From contig JADJQZ010000001.1 of the NCBI GenBank assembly GCA_016712465.1, forward strand, positions 1,798,001-1,862,000: DNA of 64,000 nt. The letters are read 5' to 3'. The stretch comes from Candidatus Obscuribacter sp. GTDB lineage: Bacteria; Cyanobacteriota; Vampirovibrionia; Obscuribacterales; Obscuribacteraceae. This document shows positions 26,131-35,704 of the stretch, one piece after another. Each line of letters starts with the position of its first letter. Within the stretch, counting starts at the first letter, position 1. The translations under genes and the position numbers were made by a program. The notes beneath the pieces were generated by a model. The model did not search any database. It was given only the letters and a program-made list of their open reading frames with translations, and was not told the origin of the DNA.

Positions 26131-26499
26131 CTAATCTGACTTTCTAAGTTGTGGTTTTCGGCTTAGATAAAATGAGAGAAGTAATGCGAATCCAGTGAGG
26201 TAGAACTCGAGCGTTGGGAATACACTGCATGTAATGAGTACCTTCAGGTTGCGAATTTGATTGAGAGTAGATATGGTGTCCTTATTCCAATCAACAAAAC
26301 CATTACGCCCACTCTCAAACTCAATATAAGCCCATTGTTTATCCCAAAAAGTACGCTCACTGGTAACTGAAACAATGACTGCTGAATTTGTAGCCTCCGT
26401 CAAAATTTCCTGAGACGTATACTTTCTGAGGCGGAGCATCGGATCAAAACTTAGTCTAATCACAATTGCGAAGACAAAACTGAAAGCCAAAAATCGCAA
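26131..26499 (-). CDS. Hypothetical protein with two membrane segments
   Basis: A 122-residue frame with hydrophobic segments at both ends (FLAFSFVFAIVIRLSF and FYLTGFALLLSFYL) around a polar domain of about 70 residues. The start is TTG, the first possible after an in-frame stop, without a clear ribosome-binding site. No family recognised; the two-helix design is the only support. Confidence 0.4.
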   Translation of the reverse strand: MRFLAFSFVFAIVIRLSFDPMLRLRKYTSQEILTEATNSAVIVSVTSERTFWDKQWAYIEFESGRNGFVDWNKDTISTLNQIRNLKVLITCSVFPTLEFYLTGFALLLSFYLSRKPQLRKSD

Positions 26500-27003
26500 G
26501 AAGGGTTTAATCTAACAGTTTCTCTCATTTTCTAGCCATCTACCTTGTACCCAGACTTGTAGTTTTCTTGCCATAAACAAGAAAAACAAGTGTAGCTCGT
26601 ACAGGAGTCTTCACGTGCTTGTGTCTTTCAAGATTTTGGGACTGGTGGAGTTACGGTTGTAGATGCTTGCTTGTGAGGCGAGGCAGCAGATCGTTCTTCA
26701 TGCGACGAAGGTGCCAACTCCAGACAGTTTTCTACATGTGCACGTGTAGACATTTTGTAGGCACAAGATTTGTCTGCGGGCTCTCTAAGCCGCCGAGTGG
26801 GAGGCGCAACTGAGTTACTAAGTTTTCGCCATCGAGCGGAAAGGATCCCCTGGAGTGACGGGAAGATAACCGCAGAACTGCCGGAGGTTCTCCAGACAAA
26901 CCGGTTAAGAATCCGGCGCTTTTGATGTCGGTGGAAGTTTGCCGGGCCTGGTTGGCGGGAGCGTGATATATTGTCAGTAGGGACTTCTTTACCGGGTGTG
27001 CAT
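26500..27003. other. Intergenic stretch with dispersed repeat
   Basis: No convincing gene. Positions 26612-26690 hold the second copy of the repeat at 19347-19420 (shared TGTAGATGCTTGCTTGTGAG at 26657-26677). Confidence 0.5.
26612..26690 (+). repeat. Dispersed intergenic repeat, copy 2
   Basis: Partner of 19347-19420, about 7.2 kb away, on the same strand. Confidence 0.55.
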
Positions 27004-27528
27004 ATGTCTTGTGCTTCCATCTACATCGGTGATGACACGGTCGTCGTTGTCAGTGTCGGCGGAAAACTTGCCGGTTCCTTCAGTCTCCACAATCGCCAGA
27101 AAATAGCCGACTTTCTCGATGAAGTGCTGAACTCTTACTTTATCGAGAGTAATGGTCTGGCTCACACTATTGCCCTTCAGTTTGAAGAAATGGCCGTGGT
27201 GAAGGAGCGAATACCAGCCTGCCAACTTGAGCATTTGCGTCAGTATCGCATTGAGGTTAAGGAGCGCCGGGGTGAACCCGGTGGTGTTTTTCAGGTTTTC
27301 TCAGGTGCCGCCCCGGAAATTCGCGGCGCCCGCCATAACCGCAATGTACACACCATTGCCCCCTTCGACCTTGAGACTCCCGGGCTTGTCTTTCAGTCGC
27401 CCAGGCAAAATGGCACTTTCAGCCTCATCAACGAACTGGCTGAACTGGACTGTCTTCTCCAGAAAGAGCGTTCTCGCCTCCTGCCGCGCCTACTTTCCTG
27501 GTTGAGCCGCAGTTTCAGGCTCGCTTAA
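27004..27528 (+). CDS. Hypothetical protein
   Basis: A 174-residue soluble protein of unknown family. It starts with strands (SCASIYIGDDTVVVVSVGGK), then a helical stretch IADFLDEVLNSYFIES, and ends basic (RLLSWLSRSFRLA). ATG at 27004 is chosen; the frame is open 33 bases further. Its last 39 bases overlap the end of the metal-pump gene on the other strand, a convergent coding overlap. Confidence 0.6.
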   Translation: MSCASIYIGDDTVVVVSVGGKLAGSFSLHNRQKIADFLDEVLNSYFIESNGLAHTIALQFEEMAVVKERIPACQLEHLRQYRIEVKERRGEPGGVFQVFSGAAPEIRGARHNRNVHTIAPFDLETPGLVFQSPRQNGTFSLINELAELDCLLQKERSRLLPRLLSWLSRSFRLA

Positions 27529-30500
27529 GGGTTTAAGTCGGCTCTGTTTTTTCCTCTTGCGACCGCCCTTTGGGCCGCAGATTAAGGCATAAACTGCCGG
27601 AATGACAAGCAAGGTAAGGGCCGTGGAAGTGATTAGACCACCTATCACCACCGTGGCCAGAGGGCGCTGCACCTCCGCTCCCACTGTAGTGGCAAGGGCC
27701 ATGGGCACAAAGCCCAGGGAGGCCACCAGGGCCGTCATCAAAACCGGTCTAAGCCGCTTCTGGGCTCCTTTGAGGGCGGCTTGCCGGGGCGTCAGTCCCT
27801 CGTTCTTTTCTAACTGTTGAATGGTTGTGACAAGCACCACACCGTTCAAGACCGCCACTCCAAATAGAGCAATGAAACCCACACCGGCAGTGACCGAAAG
27901 GGGCATGCCCCTGAGGTAGAGGGCGGCCAGACCACCGGAGAGGGCGAGCGGTATGTTGGAAAAAATGAGCAGGCCAGGCTTCATGCTGCCGAAGGAGGCA
28001 TAGAGCAGCATGAAAATGAGCAAGAGCACCAGGGGCACGAGCACGAAGAGGCGGCTCTGGGCTTCCTGTAGGTTCTCGAACTGACCGCCCCAGGTAATGC
28101 GGTAGCCGGTTGGTAGTTGCAGGTTCTTATCCACCAGGGCTCGGGCTTCCTTCACGTAGGTGCCCAGATCTTGACCCCGCACATTGACCTGCACCATATA
28201 GGTGCGGTCGGTTTGCAGGTGGGCAATTTGAGCGGCATCTTCGGTTTTTTGCAGAGTAGCTAGCTGTCTCAAGGGTACCAGTTCACCGGCCAGTCTCTTG
28301 ACCGGCAGGGCGCCCAGGTCTTCGGCTCGTTTGAGTTTATCCGGCTGGAAGCGAACTGTTAGATCGTAGCGGGGCTTGCCCTGATAAATAGTGCCCACTA
28401 CTTTTCCGGCTTGCGAAGCTGCCACCGTATCCAGTGCCTCTTCAGTGGAGACACCGTAGGCAGCGAGCCGAGCTGAGTTCAGTTTCGCCGTTACCACCGG
28501 CAGTCCGGAATTTTGTTCGAGCTTCATGTCGGCGGTTCCGTTCAGGGTGCTCAAGAGCGATCCCACTCGTCCGCCCAGTTCGCGCAGTTTGTCCAGATCC
28601 GGTCCGAAAATGCGCACGGCCACATCGCTTTTGGCTCCTGCTACAAGCTCGTTCATGCGCTGCTCGATGGGCTGGGAGACGGAAAATATGATGCCCGGTA
28701 CGGTTTCTTTCAACCTTTTGGCGATGGCATCTTCAATTTCTTGCTGGGTAGTGCCGGTCTGCCACTTTGCCGGCGGTTTTAGAATGACGAAGACATCGGT
28801 TTCGTCCGGACCCATTGGATCAAAGGCTATTTCCGAGTGTCCTGTGCGCGACACCACCTGCTCTACATCCGGAAAGGTCATTATCTGCCTTTCTATCTCG
28901 GTTGTTTGTTTGGCTGCCAGGTCCAGGGAACCGGAGACCGGTCTGTTGACGGTCAGTACCATGGCTCCTTCCTTAAGAACCGGCACGAATTCGGAACCGA
29001 GGGATGGAATCAAGGCCAGGCTGAAGAGAAAGATACAGAGAGCCAGGCTGAAGCTCTTGAGCGGTGCCCGGGTACTTTCTAAAAGCAAATAACGGTAATG
29101 GGGGCGAATGAGCTTGAGGATAAAACTGTCTTTTTCGTCGGGCTTGGTGGGCAAGATGAAGTAAGCCAGGGTGGGAGTGGCTAGAAGCCCGATTAGAAGG
29201 GCCGTTAGAAGCCCGAAGATGACGGTCAGGGCCATGGGCTGGAAGGTCTTGCCTGATACCCCCGGCAGTGCCAGAATCGGCAGGTAGACCACGGTGATGA
29301 TCAAGACGGCGAAGAAAACGGGCTTGGCCACTTCGGCTGCGGCTTCCTTGACGATGGTGAGTCGGTTGCCTTCTCTTTCGGCCAGTCTGGCAATGATGTT
29401 TTCCACCATGACCACAGAGCCGTCTATGAGTATGCCGAAGTCGATGGCGCCAAGGGAGAGTAAGTTGCCGGAAGTATTGCTCAATGATAGAAAGGCCACG
29501 GCGCCTATAAGCGAAAGCGGAATAGCCAGGGCGGCGATCACGGCTCCCCTGAGCCCGCCTAGAAGCAGAAAGAGCACCACGATCACGAAGAGAGCACCGC
29601 TAAAGAGGTTGTGTTTGACTGTGTCGATGGTTTGTTCGATGAGAATGCTGCGGTCGTAGAAGGTGTTGATATTGACGCCCCTGGGCAGGCTGGTGCGAAG
29701 GTTTTCCACAGCCTTTTCCAATCTGGTCAAGACGTCTTTGGAGTTTTCTCCTTTACGCATCACTACCGTGCCAATTACGGTCTCGCCCTGGCCGTTTTCC
29801 GTAACGATGCTCTGGGGCTGTTTGTGCCCGATGGTCACCACTCCCAGATCCTTCACTTTTACTATGCCGGTCTGGTCGCGGCGCACCGCCACGTTTTCGA
29901 TATCTTCCACATCGCGCAGCATGCCTTCGCCCCGAATAAGGGTCTGGTCGTCATTTTCAATCAAATAACCGCCGCCGCTGTTGGCGTTGTTGGCAGCCAG
30001 GGCATTCATGACGGAAGAGACACCGATGTGGTAACCATGCAGCCTCTCAGGGTCGAGCCTGACTTGATATTCTTTGGCTTCACCGCCCATTGATTGAATT
30101 TCATCCACCCCGGCTACGGTCTTGAGGGCTGGAATAACCTGCCAGTCGAGAATGTCTCGCAACTGCATGAGGCTATAGCCTTTGCCGGTGATCTGGAACT
30201 GGTAAATCTCTCCCAAGCCGGTGGCGATGGGTCCTAGCGCGATTTTTATGTCGGCGGCAGGTGGCATTTGCTCCAGGGCCGTTTTAAGTTTTTCCGTCAC
30301 CTGCTGCCTGGCCCAGTAAATGTCGGCGGAGTCGTCAAAAACGGCTGTTACCTGGCAGAGGGAAAATTTGGAAATGGAACGCAGTTGTTTTAGCTTGGGC
30401 AGGCTCTGCAGGGCCAGTTCAATAGGATAGGTGACATATTGTTCCACTTCCCGGGGGGCAAGCCCGCGGGCATTGGCCGTGACTGTTACTTGCACATTGG

Positions 30501-30681
30501 AGACGTCCGGTACGGCATCGATATGCAAATAGGAAAAGCAGAGCATACCCAGCCCTGTGCTCAGTATCAGAATGAAGAGCACCATTACCCGGGCATCGAG
30601 GCAGGCTTCCACCAGCTTTTCCAGCCAGCCGGAAGCGATGGGCGCAGCCCCCTGCTCACGGTTACGGTGGACCCTGCTCAT
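27490..30681 (-). CDS. czcA: CzcA-type heavy-metal RND efflux pump
   Basis: Inner-membrane proton-driven pump of 1063 residues with the twelve-helix RND layout and two large periplasmic loops. The fourth membrane helix reads IDFGILIDGSVVMVEN, holding the two Asp and one Glu characteristic of pumps for divalent cations (Zn, Co, Cd, Ni); the Cu/Ag pump CusA lacks the first Asp. ATG at 30681 overlaps the adaptor stop by ATGA, which fixes the start. The outer-membrane channel is not in the window. A regulator is also absent, so control is unknown. Confidence 0.93.
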   Translation of the reverse strand: MSRVHRNREQGAAPIASGWLEKLVEACLDARVMVLFILILSTGLGMLCFSYLHIDAVPDVSNVQVTVTANARGLAPREVEQYVTYPIELALQSLPKLKQLRSISKFSLCQVTAVFDDSADIYWARQQVTEKLKTALEQMPPAADIKIALGPIATGLGEIYQFQITGKGYSLMQLRDILDWQVIPALKTVAGVDEIQSMGGEAKEYQVRLDPERLHGYHIGVSSVMNALAANNANSGGGYLIENDDQTLIRGEGMLRDVEDIENVAVRRDQTGIVKVKDLGVVTIGHKQPQSIVTENGQGETVIGTVVMRKGENSKDVLTRLEKAVENLRTSLPRGVNINTFYDRSILIEQTIDTVKHNLFSGALFVIVVLFLLLGGLRGAVIAALAIPLSLIGAVAFLSLSNTSGNLLSLGAIDFGILIDGSVVMVENIIARLAEREGNRLTIVKEAAAEVAKPVFFAVLIITVVYLPILALPGVSGKTFQPMALTVIFGLLTALLIGLLATPTLAYFILPTKPDEKDSFILKLIRPHYRYLLLESTRAPLKSFSLALCIFLFSLALIPSLGSEFVPVLKEGAMVLTVNRPVSGSLDLAAKQTTEIERQIMTFPDVEQVVSRTGHSEIAFDPMGPDETDVFVILKPPAKWQTGTTQQEIEDAIAKRLKETVPGIIFSVSQPIEQRMNELVAGAKSDVAVRIFGPDLDKLRELGGRVGSLLSTLNGTADMKLEQNSGLPVVTAKLNSARLAAYGVSTEEALDTVAASQAGKVVGTIYQGKPRYDLTVRFQPDKLKRAEDLGALPVKRLAGELVPLRQLATLQKTEDAAQIAHLQTDRTYMVQVNVRGQDLGTYVKEARALVDKNLQLPTGYRITWGGQFENLQEAQSRLFVLVPLVLLLIFMLLYASFGSMKPGLLIFSNIPLALSGGLAALYLRGMPLSVTAGVGFIALFGVAVLNGVVLVTTIQQLEKNEGLTPRQAALKGAQKRLRPVLMTALVASLGFVPMALATTVGAEVQRPLATVVIGGLITSTALTLLVIPAVYALICGPKGGRKRKKQSRLKPLSEPETAAQPGK

Positions 30682-32063
30682 ATGCCGCCGCCGATAGACT
30701 TTCTCATCAGCTCGCTTTTGAGAAAGAAGGAACCACTGGTTACCACCCAATCATGATTGGTGAGTCCGTCCGTGTTTTCTTTTACCTCGGTATTGAGACC
30801 GTCGCTGTCCCCCAGTTTGAGCCGATAGGCACGGTAGCTCTGCGGCCCAGTCTTCTTGAAGACCAGATCCTGGCCGCCGATGCGTTGAATGGCGGCGTTG
30901 GGAATGCTCAGTTTGTCCTGCGGGGCGGCGCTGGTGGCTACTTCCGCCAGAACCAGAAGACCGGGTTTGAGAATAGCCCTGGGGTTTTCAATTTCTGTTC
31001 GCACCGAGGCGGTGCGGCTCTGGGGATCAAAGCGCTCGCCCAGGCGGGTGACTCTGCCGATGAACTTCTGACCGGGAGCCACTTCGGTGGTGAAGGTGAC
31101 GGGAGCATTCAGCTTGATTTTTGAAACTTCCGATTGCGGTACTTCCAGCATCACCCAGACGCGGGAGAGATCGACGATGGTGAAAAGTACAGTGGCGGCA
31201 GGGCTGCCTGAGGCTCCTACAGTCTGACCGGCCTGGGCGTTTCTCTGGCTAACCTGTCCGGAGATGGGTGAGCGCAGGGCAAGCTCGGTTGTGAGCTTGC
31301 TCTCTTCCATAGACTGCGGGTCAAAACCCAAACTGACGAGGCGGGAGCGGGCTGCCGTAAACTGAATCTGGCTGGCGGCAAGCATGGCTTTGGCAGTTTC
31401 CAACTCGGCTTTGGTGCTGGCTATGCGCGATTGTCCGGCTTCCACATCTTTTTTTGCGGATATGCCTTCGCCAAAGAGGGTCTTGAGTCTCGCTGCGTCT
31501 GCCTCAGCCAGGCTTACTCTGGTTTTTATGAGGTCCACATTGGCGGCTGCTTCCATCACCCTGGCCTTGCGCTCAACGAAGCTGGATTGGGCGTCGGAAA
31601 GTTCCGGGCAGTTTATATAGGCCACCACCTGACCGGCTTTGACGGTATCGCCCACATCTACCAGGACCCGGGTGATGATGCCGTGTACCATAGATGTTAC
31701 CGATGCCGTGCCGGGATTGCTGGACTCCACTGTGGAGGAGAAGCGCAGGGCTTGTTTGAGGCTCCTGGTGCCGACCGGGGCTACGGTGATATTGCCGGCC
31801 GCCCCCGCACTGAGGGTGACGGTGACATTAGCGGGTTTGCTCAAATCGATATTGGCCGGGTCTGGAGCCGGTGCAGGCAGGGGCTTGGCTTCCGGTTTCC
31901 TGGGGGGGCTTTTGTAGGCGGCAAAAAGCTTTAATGGCTTGGCTCCAACCATCATAGCCAGTGGTGTTTGTTTAGATGAGGAGTCAAGTAAAGAGCAACT
32001 GCTCAATATGACTGCCGCCAATGTCAGCCAGATCGGAGTCCGACGGTTTTTCTTTCCAATCAT
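30678..32063 (-). CDS. czcB: CzcB/CusB-type periplasmic adaptor lipoprotein
   Basis: Membrane-fusion protein linking the RND pump to an outer-membrane channel. ATG at 32063 gives a lipoprotein signal with lipobox-like LSSC (ltlAAVILSSC). It has a Pro/Ala-rich linker, a lipoyl half-domain (HGIITRVLVDVGDTVKAGQV), a coiled-coil hairpin at about 155-245, the second lipoyl half (ELALRSPISGQVSQRNAQAG) and beta-barrel with QSRTASVRTEIEN. It overlaps czcA by four bases. An in-frame start at 32123 would mask the signal peptide and is rejected. Confidence 0.92.
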   Translation of the reverse strand: MIGKKNRRTPIWLTLAAVILSSCSLLDSSSKQTPLAMMVGAKPLKLFAAYKSPPRKPEAKPLPAPAPDPANIDLSKPANVTVTLSAGAAGNITVAPVGTRSLKQALRFSSTVESSNPGTASVTSMVHGIITRVLVDVGDTVKAGQVVAYINCPELSDAQSSFVERKARVMEAAANVDLIKTRVSLAEADAARLKTLFGEGISAKKDVEAGQSRIASTKAELETAKAMLAASQIQFTAARSRLVSLGFDPQSMEESKLTTELALRSPISGQVSQRNAQAGQTVGASGSPAATVLFTIVDLSRVWVMLEVPQSEVSKIKLNAPVTFTTEVAPGQKFIGRVTRLGERFDPQSRTASVRTEIENPRAILKPGLLVLAEVATSAAPQDKLSIPNAAIQRIGGQDLVFKKTGPQSYRAYRLKLGDSDGLNTEVKENTDGLTNHDWVVTSGSFFLKSELMRKSIGGGI

Positions 32064-32177
32064 GATGATACTTCTTGTAGAGGTTCGAAAGTTTTTGCTT
32101 TCGGCTAAAACTATATGCTGCACTAAACCGGGCTGAGCCCTGGGTTCTTAGTGCAAGCCTGGGAACCAAGAAGGAAT

Positions 32178-32630
32178 CTAAATTAAGAGGGCGCGTTTCA
32201 ATATATAGATAGGCCGGCTCTCCGCCGCTAGCAGGGCAACCGTTTCGGGAGTAGCCGGCGGTGATGCTTGGCTGCTCAGGGCGCAGATAAAATGAGAGAT
32301 GGTGGCCAGTAAGGCGTGCCGGCAAAGCTGAAAATGATTGTGGCTATCTTTATCACTGCCGACATTCTTTTGGCAGTCGGTTTCATCGATAGCGGTGGAG
32401 ATCAGGGGGCTGTGAGTATGAGCCGCACAGGGGCAACGCTCAGGTGTGCTGAGCAGACTGAGAACATCGTTGCCTTTGTAAGTATTTAAAAAGTTTTGGG
32501 CGCTCGCCAGTTTTGAAAGTTCAAGGCCGAGCTGGTCGTGTAAAAGCGTGCCGGTCCACATCAGCGTGAATACCAGCACCGAAAGAATGACTTTTCGGTA
32601 ACCGCTGAAGAGCAGTTTTAGTTTCGACAT
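32178..32630 (-). CDS. His/Cys-rich small exported protein preceding the efflux operon
   Basis: A 150-residue protein with an N-terminal membrane helix (VILSVLVFTLMWTGTLL) and a second hydrophobic part (LCRHALLATISHFICAL). Between them lie clustered metal-ligand residues: CPCAAHTHSP, DETDCQ and DSHNHFQLCRH. The layout recalls small periplasmic metal-sensing or metal-buffering proteins that precede czc/cus operons. It is upstream of the czcB gene on the same strand with a gap of about 110 bases. Function inferred from context only. Confidence 0.65.
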   Translation of the reverse strand: MSKLKLLFSGYRKVILSVLVFTLMWTGTLLHDQLGLELSKLASAQNFLNTYKGNDVLSLLSTPERCPCAAHTHSPLISTAIDETDCQKNVGSDKDSHNHFQLCRHALLATISHFICALSSQASPPATPETVALLAAESRPIYILKRALLI

Positions 32631-32810
32631 GCTCAAGAGAAAGTCCTCGAATTCGATTCAAATCTCTGCCTGTAATACTTACCAAATACATAATACCAGA
32701 GCTTGTCCCTTTTAAACAGCTTATGTTGTCTAAGATGTACTATCTATCGGCGTTTTGATAGAAATTCTCAATAAGAGCAGACCTGGATTCGTTGACGAAA
32801 TTCTGTACTG

Positions 32811-32833
32811 AATATCGTTTTCAATATCGTTTT
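32811..32833. repeat. Short tandem repeat AATATCGTTTT
   Basis: Two copies of AATATCGTTTT (32811-32821, 32823-32833) separated by one C, followed by a degenerate third (AACTATCGTC). Lies just past the GH63 stop codon. Confidence 0.6.
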
Positions 32834-32843
32834 AACTATCGTC

Positions 32844-35645
32844 TTACTGCTCTTGCCAGTGGGCTATGAGAGCTTTTCTTGCCTCGCTGGCCGCTCCCGG
32901 TGCTAGAAGCATGTCGGCGGAAGTGATATTCTCCAGGCGCAAAATTCTGGCCACAAGTCCAGTCCAACCGGTCTGATGACTGGCTCCCAGTCCGGCACCG
33001 TTTTCGCCGTGGAAGTATTCATAGAAGAGGATTTTGTCTTTAAAGTGAGGGTCGTTCTGGAATTTTTCCGTGCCACCGTAGACGGGGCGGCGCCCATCTT
33101 TGTCGGGCAGGAAGATGGAGTAGAGCCTTCGTGAAAGTTCATGTGCTACTTCCATCAAGTTCATCTCCTGACCGGAACCGGTGGGGCACTCGATCTTGAA
33201 GGAGTCGCCATAGTAGGCGAAGTACAGATACAGGGCCTTGATCAGCAAGAAATTGACCGGCATCCAAATAGGTCCGCGCCAGTTGGAATTGCCTCCGAAC
33301 ATGCCGTTGTCGGATTCGCCCGGCAGGTAGTCCACTCTGAATTCCTGCCCGTTGGCCTGAAATACGAATGGGTTATCCTTATGAAATCTCGACAGGGAGC
33401 GAATACCATAGGGGCTAAGAAATTCGTTCTCGTCCAGCATGCGTGTCAGAATGCGCCTTAATTTGTCTCGACTGATGACGCTCAACATTCGCCGACCGGC
33501 GATACCCGGTTTGGACGGCATATGAATATTGGCACAGAGTTCCGGGTGGCGTCTGGCAAATTCGCTGCTGCGTTTGCGAAAAGTAGGCAGTCCTTCCAGT
33601 TTTGACTCTTCCAGCACTGCTACTGCCGCCAGTGGCAAGAGCCCCACCATGGAGCGCACCTTAAGCCTCTGGGACTGACCATTCGGTAGTCTCAGTACAT
33701 CGTAGAAGAAACCGTCTTCTTCGTCCCACAGTTCGTCGGAATGTTCTCCGATTCGATCCATGGCTCCTGCTATCCAGAGCGTGTGCTGCAGGAAGCGGAC
33801 GGCCAGATCTTCGTAGAGGGGATCGTGTTCCGCCACTTCGATGGCTATTCTAAGCATCTGCTGGCTGAAAAAGGCCATCCAGGCCGTGCCGTCGGCCTGT
33901 TCGAGAGAGCCGCCTGTGGGCAAAGGCGCACTGCGGTCGAAGACCCCGATGTTATCGAGACCGAGAAAACCACCTTCAAAGACATTCTTGCCTTTGGGGT
34001 CTTTTCTGTTGAGCCACCAGGAGTAGTTCACTATCAGTTTGGTGAAGGCGTACTTGAGGAAGTCCACATCGCCTTTTCCGTTATTTCGCACTTTGTCGTG
34101 TAAATAGACTTCGATGGTGGCAAAGGCATGCACCGGCGGATTGACGTCTCCGAAATTCCACTCGTAAGCCGGTATCTGGCCGTTCGGGTGTTGATAGTCG
34201 TTGCGCAGCATCATGTCCAGCTGGTCTTTGGCAAAATCGATATCGACGGTACCAAGGGGCACTGTGTGGAAGGCTAGATCCCAGGCTGCATACCAGGGGT
34301 ATTCCCATTTGTCCGGCATGGAGATGATATCGTCGTTATACATGTGATACCAATCGCTGTTTCTCACATTGATTCGTTTGTTGGCCCTAGTGAGAAAGCC
34401 GGCGTCGTGTTCCTTGAGCCAGCGCTCCACGTCGTAATAGAAGTATTGTTTAGACCAGAGCATGCCGGCCATGGCCTGGCGAAAGAGGTTGATTTTCTCC
34501 TGGTCTTCTTTCATGTCTTCGGTATAGAGGGCCTGGTAAAAGCCGTCGGCCTCCTCAATTCGCTCAGCCACGATATCTTCGAAGTCGGCAAAGGGCTTTG
34601 GCAACATCTGGGGGGCTTTGTTGCTGAGGCGCAGTCTTATTGTCTTTTCTTCCCCACCCTTGAGGCTGAGTTTGTAGTGAGCGGCAGCCTTTGTGCCTTT
34701 CCCTTCGGGATTACAGGCCTTGCTGTCACCGTTGACGATATAGTTATTGATGCCGTCTTTGACGTAGGGCGTTGTGTTGGCCGTGCCGAATAGTCTGGCA
34801 TTATTGGTATCGTTGTTGCAGAAGAGCAAGTCCAGGGGCTCGCCGCCGGCCTCGGCATAGAGATAATAGTCCGCCAGTGATTCCTGAAAGAGGGGGTCGT
34901 TCAGGTGGGCTTGCACAACTGCCGTGCCTGGCTCTCCCTTCAAAGTCTGAAGTTCCGGTTTGGCGCCGCCGTCGGTCCAGTTCCAGGTATTGCGGAAGAG
35001 CAAGGTAGGCAAAAGATGAAGCGGCGCCTGGTCGGGACCCCTGTTTATGACCTTGATCTTAATGAGAATGTCTTCGGCATCGGCTTTGGCGTACTCTACC
35101 TGCACATCGAAGTAGCGATCCTGATCGAAAACCCCTGTGTCAATCAGTTCGTATTCTAGTTCCTGCCTTCCTCTTCTTTTGTTCTCCTCCACCAGCTTGC
35201 CATAGGGGAAAGCCGCCTGCGGGTACTTGTAGAGGTACTTCATATAGGAATGGCTGGGCGTACTCTCCAGATAGAAGTAGTACTCCTTGACGTCTTCGCC
35301 GTGGTTGCCTTCGCTGTTGGTGAGACCGAAGAGCCTCTCTTTCAGGATGGCGTCCTGTTCGTTCCAGAGCGCCAGTGAAAAACAGAGGATTTGATGGCTG
35401 TCGGAAATGCCTGCCAGGCCGTCTTCACCCCAGCGATAGGCTCTGGACCTGGCCTGATCGTGGCTGAAGTAATTCCAGGCGTCGCCGTTATCGCTGTAGT
35501 CCTCCCGCACCGTGCCCCATTGCCGTTCACTCAAATAGGGACCCCATTTCTTCCAGGGTTCCTTTTCCAGCCTGGCCGATTCCAGCCGATCCAGTTCGGC
35601 CTTGGGTGAGAGTGCCGCATTTAATGCAGGTTGACGTTTGGACAT
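32844..35645 (-). CDS. Bacterial GH63-family glucosidase
   Basis: A 933-residue protein of the bacterial glucosidase branch of GH63 (inverting alpha-glucosidases with an alpha/alpha toroid). The N-terminal WGTVREDYSDNGDAWNYFSH and YRWGEDGLAGISD and the later WDLAFHTVPLG, GPIWMPVNFLL and GENGAGLGASHQTGWT segments are typical of these enzymes, which act on alpha-glucosides. No signal peptide, so probably cytoplasmic. The GH13 and J-domain genes follow upstream on the same strand (59-base gap), so the two enzymes likely work on one storage or compatible-solute glucan. Exact substrate not predictable. Confidence 0.88.
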   Translation of the reverse strand: MSKRQPALNAALSPKAELDRLESARLEKEPWKKWGPYLSERQWGTVREDYSDNGDAWNYFSHDQARSRAYRWGEDGLAGISDSHQILCFSLALWNEQDAILKERLFGLTNSEGNHGEDVKEYYFYLESTPSHSYMKYLYKYPQAAFPYGKLVEENKRRGRQELEYELIDTGVFDQDRYFDVQVEYAKADAEDILIKIKVINRGPDQAPLHLLPTLLFRNTWNWTDGGAKPELQTLKGEPGTAVVQAHLNDPLFQESLADYYLYAEAGGEPLDLLFCNNDTNNARLFGTANTTPYVKDGINNYIVNGDSKACNPEGKGTKAAAHYKLSLKGGEEKTIRLRLSNKAPQMLPKPFADFEDIVAERIEEADGFYQALYTEDMKEDQEKINLFRQAMAGMLWSKQYFYYDVERWLKEHDAGFLTRANKRINVRNSDWYHMYNDDIISMPDKWEYPWYAAWDLAFHTVPLGTVDIDFAKDQLDMMLRNDYQHPNGQIPAYEWNFGDVNPPVHAFATIEVYLHDKVRNNGKGDVDFLKYAFTKLIVNYSWWLNRKDPKGKNVFEGGFLGLDNIGVFDRSAPLPTGGSLEQADGTAWMAFFSQQMLRIAIEVAEHDPLYEDLAVRFLQHTLWIAGAMDRIGEHSDELWDEEDGFFYDVLRLPNGQSQRLKVRSMVGLLPLAAVAVLEESKLEGLPTFRKRSSEFARRHPELCANIHMPSKPGIAGRRMLSVISRDKLRRILTRMLDENEFLSPYGIRSLSRFHKDNPFVFQANGQEFRVDYLPGESDNGMFGGNSNWRGPIWMPVNFLLIKALYLYFAYYGDSFKIECPTGSGQEMNLMEVAHELSRRLYSIFLPDKDGRRPVYGGTEKFQNDPHFKDKILFYEYFHGENGAGLGASHQTGWTGLVARILRLENITSADMLLAPGAASEARKALIAHWQEQ

Positions 35646-35704
35646 TTTCCCTCCGGAAGCAGGCAGACCCAGGCAGACCCAGACGGAAGGGAGGCCGCCC
35701 TAAT

